Positions 62,555 through 64,000 of a stretch of DNA of 64,000 nucleotides are shown one piece after another (position 1 is the stretch's first letter; every line of letters starts with the position of its first letter). The notes below the pieces were generated by a model. That model had not been told where the DNA came from. It did no database searches and saw only the letters and a list, made by a program, of their open reading frames with translations. A program made the translations under genes and the position numbers. Origin of the DNA: UBA1672 sp050633325 (GTDB lineage Bacteria > Pseudomonadota > Alphaproteobacteria > Micavibrionales > Micavibrionaceae). The DNA is taken from contig JBOEGH010000007.1 of assembly GCA_050633325.1 (NCBI GenBank), positions 77,590 through 141,589 on the forward strand. Direction: 5' to 3'.

Positions 62555-63383
62555 AGAGTTGATGCTTCCTTGCTTGCGCAAATCTTATAAGATTTTTTAG
62601 CTCTTCATTATAATCATCCTGTATGGGTAATATATGCCCCGATCTTTTAGGGGATAAAGATTCATTTTCATCACTATTGATCGGATGTTTCAGCAAGTAC
62701 CATCGTAAATCTTGATAGATGATGTTGTTCGATATTCCGGCGTTACGTTTTTTTGAAAAAATGTAATCCCATATATAATCGGGTACTTCAAACTCCTTCA
62801 TAATAATAGCATTCCAAAACTCTAAAATTTCAATATCAGTCTTTTGAGATAACTCAGGAATATGGTCTATTTCAGAAACAGAAACACTTTTGATCGGATT
62901 TTTTGGTACAAGATCAAGATCTTCCAATATAGATAAATCAGCAATCTCTTTTATTAGAATGCGGTGATATACAGCCAATCTAAATCCAACATAGAATTTA
63001 ATTACTGAAAGCTCAGCAGTCGTATATGAATACCCTGCATAGGCTCTTATCAATACCTCCCACAAGAACCAATTGGATTCTCGGACTTTTCCATGCTCTC
63101 TCTTTGCCGCTAAGGCTTTGGCATCTTTAGAATTACGCGGTGGGCCTATTGATAATAAAATCCCTGCTCCATTGAATAAATTGCCATAGCTAAAAGCAGC
63201 ATAGAACATCTTCTTTCTGAACTGATAAAAATGCTTCTTTACTGTTGTAGCACTGACTTTGGTTATGATCTCAGTATCAACAACGGAAAGATTATCTGCA
63301 AAACATCTTAAAATCTTTTCGGTCTTATACTGGGATAATTTAGACCCGTACCAGAGTTTGTTTTTGTATTTTCCTTTCTTCAT
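62547..63383 (-). CDS. Island protein with transposase-type helix-turn-helix
   Basis: 278 aa, unknown. The first 75 residues (KLWYGSKLSQYKTEKILRCF, then a helix-turn-helix of text SATTVKKHFYQFRKKM) resemble the N-terminal DNA-binding domain of IS1595-family transposases. No DDE catalytic core is visible after it; the rest (residues 90-278) is hydrophobic-acidic with many Ile and Lys. It may be a domesticated regulator or a fragment with a new C-terminus. Convergent with the integrase by 8 bp. Confidence 0.55.
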   Translation of the reverse strand: MKKGKYKNKLWYGSKLSQYKTEKILRCFADNLSVVDTEIITKVSATTVKKHFYQFRKKMFYAAFSYGNLFNGAGILLSIGPPRNSKDAKALAAKREHGKVRESNWFLWEVLIRAYAGYSYTTAELSVIKFYVGFRLAVYHRILIKEIADLSILEDLDLVPKNPIKSVSVSEIDHIPELSQKTDIEILEFWNAIIMKEFEVPDYIWDYIFSKKRNAGISNNIIYQDLRWYLLKHPINSDENESLSPKRSGHILPIQDDYNEELKNLIRFAQARKHQLSS

Positions 63384-63542
63384 GCCCCAATAAAAACTCC
63401 TATTTATTCAAGGTCTTACGAATATTTATCTTTGGGTAATCCGCGCCTATTCTTCACCAGCTGCTTTGACGACACCTAAAAATCATAGGTACTCTTCATA
63501 CAAGCTTTGCGCAAAGCCTCTTAAACAAATCATTGTTATTTA

Positions 63543-63564
63543 TTGCCCTGTTTCATAAGGGCAA
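63543..63564 (+). promoter_or_regulatory. Stem-loop touching the ribosome site of the next gene
   Basis: TTGCCCT (63543-63549) and AGGGCAA (63558-63564) form a 7-bp stem with an 8-base loop. The two As at its 3' end are the first bases of the ribosome site AAGGAGG (63563-63569) of the gene starting at 63576. Could tune initiation. Confidence 0.45.
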
Positions 63565-63575
63565 GGAGGCTTTAA

Positions 63576-63767
63576 ATGTCAGATATACCTTCGATTTCTG
63601 TCCATATTACGCTGAAATCCTCTAATGATCCCGCTTTAGAGCTATCACCACCTGCATCTGAAGATCAGATGCAGTGTGAGTTATGGGTGACATGCGAAAA
63701 CCCTCAATGCTTTAAGTCAGGCTGCGCTAATGTGCTAGCCAAACAAAGCAAGGAGGTGAAGTCATGA
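63576..63767 (+). CDS. Small Cys-containing island protein
   Basis: 63 aa, unknown. AAGGAGG six bases upstream strongly supports the ATG at 63576. The N-terminal half is Ser/Pro/Asp-rich; the C-terminal half has four cysteines in QCELWVTC and QCFKSGC, a possible zinc knuckle. The stop shares four bases with the next gene (ATGA). Confidence 0.65.
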   Translation: MSDIPSISVHITLKSSNDPALELSPPASEDQMQCELWVTCENPQCFKSGCANVLAKQSKEVKS

Positions 63768-64000
63768 GGTTTGATAAACCCAGCCCCTTTGAGGGCATGT
63801 CATCGCCGCGATTTTCTTCCCTGTTTACCGTGCTTATTTGTTCTGCCCTAGAAATATCAATGTTCGTGATGTTCTACGCGGTTTATACAGAAACCATCGG
63901 CTTGATGAATGAAACTTACTTAAGTGAGTTACCCGTAATAGGATCTGCCTTTAGTGCGGTTGATCCTGATGCCAATGCCAGCCACATAATTTCTATGCTG
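63764..64000 (+). CDS. Membrane protein, 3' end outside the window
   Basis: 79 residues are visible from the ATG at 63764, which has AGGAGG seven bases upstream. One hydrophobic segment (about residues 17-40, FTVLICSALEISMFVMFYAV) follows a short hydrophilic start. Coupled to the previous gene by an ATGA overlap. No family recognised. The gene continues past the window end. Confidence 0.6.
   Translation, partial: MRFDKPSPFEGMSSPRFSSLFTVLICSALEISMFVMFYAVYTETIGLMNETYLSELPVIGSAFSAVDPDANASHIISML

Noticed and set aside
1..64000. CRISPR array or rRNA operon
   Set aside because: No short direct repeats with regular unique spacers and no 16S/23S/5S sequence were seen on either strand.

Overview
The window is AT-rich chromosomal DNA that is probably from a free-living, possibly marine, alphaproteobacterium. 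The evidence is the alphaproteobacterial order miaB-phoH-ybeY-corC-lnt, a Fur without the usual CXXC pair, a DUF1491 protein, a TIGR01459-type HAD protein, a SUF operon with its own Rrf2 regulator, and a complete gatCAB. Na+-NQR, a Na+/alanine-type symporter, a PHA depolymerase, a chemoreceptor and an RTX adhesin argue against a reduced endosymbiont. The genus cannot be named from the sequence alone.

Layout. 1-5.2 kb (minus): envelope and RNA-maturation operon lnt (cut by the window edge), corC, ybeY, phoH, miaB. 5.3-14.1 kb: 2-hydroxyacid dehydrogenase, symporter, HAD and patatin proteins, an MsbA-type exporter, alpha/beta hydrolase, CBS and DUF192 proteins. 14.2-17.6 kb: tRNA-Pro, a Cys-rich exported protein, a chemoreceptor, tRNA-Tyr and, abutting that tRNA, the decayed 3' end of a serine recombinase. 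17.6-25 kb: divergent nqrM-apbE and nqrABCDEF, closed by a strong terminator, so enzyme and flavinylation/maturation genes sit together. 25-38 kb: CBS, HD hydrolase, a 1.4-kaa RTX/VCBS adhesin, PAS protein, PLP lyase, AspT-type transporter, rhodanese, DusA. 38-45.4 kb (minus): iscR-like, sufB, three small membrane genes, sufC, sufD, sufS, a Cys-rich exported protein, sufT, sufA. 45.4-53.4 kb (minus): prfC, DUF1491, fur, histidine kinase, GGDEF-like protein, tgt, rpmB, CbiB-like protein. 53.6-61 kb: PHA depolymerase, YgjP-like peptidase, ruvX, and gatC-A-B interleaved with small membrane or exported proteins. 61-64 kb: tRNA-Ser(GCT) followed by a tyrosine integrase, the left end of an island that runs off the window.

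The most unusual material: (i) a DotI/IcmL-like single-pass protein plus two small membrane proteins, translationally coupled inside the suf operon with no other type IV secretion gene nearby; (ii) two exported proteins, one in the suf operon and one in the gat operon, that share the same eight-cysteine layout; (iii) a Tgt in which the three zinc cysteines are replaced by Ile, Ile and Ser; (iv) the tandem 333-336-bp repeats of the adhesin; (v) two tRNA-linked recombinase loci, one dead and one intact.
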